Below the pieces are notes generated by a model. It did not search any database, was not told the DNA's origin, and worked only from the letters and a program-made list of their open reading frames with translations. From Saprospiraceae bacterium (lineage in GTDB: Bacteria > Bacteroidota > Bacteroidia > Chitinophagales > Saprospiraceae): DNA of 64,000 nt. Where the stretch lies: assembly GCA_020629715.1 (NCBI GenBank), contig JAHDCU010000002.1:396748-460747 (forward strand). Direction: 5' to 3'. This document shows positions 62,724-64,000 of this stretch, piece by piece (position 1 is the stretch's first letter; every line of letters begins with the position of its first letter). The position numbers were made by a program, and so were the translations under genes.

Positions 62724-62753
62724 CAAAGGTAGTAAACACCATATGATCTTCAA
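62724..62753 (-). promoter_or_regulatory. Promoter of mutS2 (near-perfect Bacteroidota consensus)
   Basis: On the minus strand TTG (62753-62751), 19 bp, then TACCTTTG (62731-62724) is an exact match to TTG-N19-TAnnTTTG. Transcription should begin near 62718, which argues for the ATG at 62712 or 62706 over 62742. Confidence 0.75.
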
Positions 62754-62798
62754 GGTTTTTGTCATACCATAGCTTTCTTAAGCAAGCATAATTATTCT

Positions 62799-62806
62799 TA
62801 CTTTTG
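62799..62806 (+). promoter_or_regulatory. Candidate -7 box for aroC
   Basis: TACTTTTG (62799-62806) fits TAnnTTTG and lies 19 bp before the ATG at 62826. The -33 TTG is missing at the right distance (ctt instead). Confidence 0.45.
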
Positions 62807-62825
62807 AGCTCGAAAATGATTGATT

Positions 62826-63902
62826 ATGGCGGCGAATACATTTGGAGAGTTATTTAGAATTACAACGTATGGAGAGTCTCATGGCAAAGGTATAGGCGTT
62901 GTCATAGATGGTTGTCCCGCAGGTTTTGATATAGATCTTGATGCTATCCATCATCAACTACAAAGGAGAAAACCTGGGCAATCAGCGATTACCACACAGC
63001 GAAAAGAAGAAGAGGCATTCGAGATACTCTCAGGGGTATTTGATGGAAAAACCACGGGAACTCCAATCTCTATTTTAATCAGAAATACCGATCAAAAGTC
63101 GAAAGACTATAGCCATATAGCTACTAAATATCGCCCCTCTCATGCTGACTATACCTATGCTAAAAAATACGGTATCAGAGATTATCGTGGTGGGGGTAGA
63201 TCATCGGCACGAGAGACTGCTGCAAGAGTAATTGCCGGAGCAATCGCGCAAGGAATCCTGAAATCAAAAGGAATTACGATACAAAGTTTCGTTTCAGCTG
63301 TGGGTGATATCAAAATGACTCAGACTGATAAACTGGATTACAGCCTTATCGATAATAATATCGTACGATGCCCGGATCATGATACAGCCGATCGCATGAT
63401 TACCAAAATCAAAGAGATCAAAAAACAAGGTGATACGATAGGCGGTATCGTGACTTGCCATATACTTGGTTGCCCAGTTGGCTTAGGAGCGCCAGTGTTT
63501 GATAAACTACATGCTGATCTAGGTAAAGCCATGCTCTCTATCAATGCCGTCAAAGGATTTGAATATGGCTCTGGCTTTGAAGCAGCGGCTATGCTAGGGT
63601 CACAGCATAATGATGCCTTCAAAATGGATGGCGATGAAGTCATTACAGAAAGTAATCATGCCGGAGGAATACTAGGAGGCATCTCTAATGGTATGCCTAT
63701 AAATTTTAATGTAGCATTTAAGCCCGTTGCCACGATCATGAGAGATCAACAGAGCATCAATGACCAGAATGAAACCGTAACCGTAAGCGGTAAAGGTCGC
63801 CATGATCCCTGTGTTGTACCAAGAGCTGTACCTATTGTAGACGCCATGGCAGCATTAGTGATCTTAGATCATATGTTGCGAAATGAGGTAGTGAAACTTT
63901 AG
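62826..63902 (+). CDS. aroC: Chorismate synthase
   Basis: 358 aa from ATG 62826 ([22 protein letters not shown]); an in-frame TTG two codons earlier is less likely. It converts 5-enolpyruvylshikimate-3-phosphate to chorismate using reduced FMN, the last step of the shikimate pathway. Signature blocks: [39 protein letters not shown], and the C-terminal [18 protein letters not shown]. Full length. It is followed by an octamer repeat array. Confidence 0.95.
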   Translation: MAANTFGELFRITTYGESHGKGIGVVIDGCPAGFDIDLDAIHHQLQRRKPGQSAITTQRKEEEAFEILSGVFDGKTTGTPISILIRNTDQKSKDYSHIATKYRPSHADYTYAKKYGIRDYRGGGRSSARETAARVIAGAIAQGILKSKGITIQSFVSAVGDIKMTQTDKLDYSLIDNNIVRCPDHDTADRMITKIKEIKKQGDTIGGIVTCHILGCPVGLGAPVFDKLHADLGKAMLSINAVKGFEYGSGFEAAAMLGSQHNDAFKMDGDEVITESNHAGGILGGISNGMPINFNVAFKPVATIMRDQQSINDQNETVTVSGKGRHDPCVVPRAVPIVDAMAALVILDHMLRNEVVKL

Positions 63903-63905
63903 CGA

Positions 63906-64000
63906 TGTCGCGAGTTCGAGAGGTCGCGATATCGAGAGTTCGCGAAACTAACAAGTCGCGATTTCACGAGGTCGCGTCGTCACGAAATCGAGAGGTCGCG
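63906..64000 (+). repeat. Octamer array NNTCGMGA behind aroC, running off the window
   Basis: In strict 8-bp register from 63906: tgtcgcga, gttcgaga, ggtcgcga, tatcgaga, gttcgcga, aactaaca, agtcgcga, tttcacga, ggtcgcgt, cgtcacga, aatcgaga, then ggtcgcg at the edge. Core TCGCGA (palindromic) and TCGAGA alternate in the first five units. The array starts 4 bp past the aroC stop codon. No frame is open through it. Confidence 0.85.

Noticed and set aside
63906..64000. Short palindromic repeats read as a CRISPR start
   Set aside because: The period is 8 bp with no spacers and no cas genes are present in the window.

Overview
The window is a chromosomal stretch of a low-GC member of the Bacteroidota, most likely a Saprospiria-type bacterium. 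The evidence is: many large secreted proteins ending in the type IX secretion (T9SS) C-terminal sorting domain; HYR, GEVED, PKD and C-type-lectin modules; a dockerin-bearing thioredoxin-like protein; a TonB-dependent receptor with a carboxypeptidase-like N-terminal domain; the bacillithiol-linked protein YtxJ; and promoters matching the Bacteroidota consensus (TTG, about 19-23 bp, TAnnTTTG), clearest in front of mutS2. No rRNA, tRNA, IS element or CRISPR array was seen.

Layout. 1-6784: partial dGTPase (dgt), a DUF2911/TPR secreted protein, thiolase, an orphan TonB-dependent receptor and a divergent glucose/sorbosone dehydrogenase-like secreted protein. 7007-11236 (minus): radC, an MsbA-like ABC exporter, a small membrane protein and a GT2 glycosyltransferase, probably one transcription unit. 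11568-14217 (minus): an accessory island with a lipoprotein that looks like a polymorphic toxin (glycine-rich linker, pretoxin segment, C-terminal RNase-like domain) followed 34 bp later by a small candidate immunity gene. 14367-18140 (minus): cystathionine gamma-synthase, pyruvate dehydrogenase E1 beta, Mpl. 18254-19432 (plus): small lipoprotein, ytxJ, mnmD. 19699-26229 (plus): dicarboxylate symporter, a BNR/T9SS protein, a conserved small protein, a TlpA-like lipoprotein and an SDR. 26649-29758 (minus): a tandem pair of T9SS paralogues with mosaic divergence. 29840-33981: acyl-CoA thioesterase, lipB, thioredoxin-dockerin protein, peptide-binding lipoprotein. 34247-41822 (plus): a 1728-aa HYR/lectin adhesin-like T9SS protein, then a YHYH-protein / EF-hand lipoprotein / HupE-N-like cluster. 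41891-51768: a basic secreted protein, a 1.4-kaa BNR/Calx-beta T9SS protein, miaE, a glycosyltransferase, and a zinc metalloprotease with PKD and T9SS domains. 51979-57910 (plus): WbqC family, bacterial dynamin, then a tight SSS symporter / GH100-like hydrolase / P-loop kinase operon. 57922-63902: AlkD-like protein, rarA, a small conserved protein, mutS2, aroC.

The two points I find most worth following are the lipoprotein toxin/immunity pair at 11.6-14.2 kb, and a recurring class of degenerate tandem arrays with 7-10 bp periods. Each array has a different unit sequence but all sit close behind a gene: about 6.8-6.9, 19.43, 26.24, 30.37 and 63.9 kb. The last runs off the window edge. A further oddity is that radC has no ATG, GTG or TTG start that covers its conserved N-terminus.
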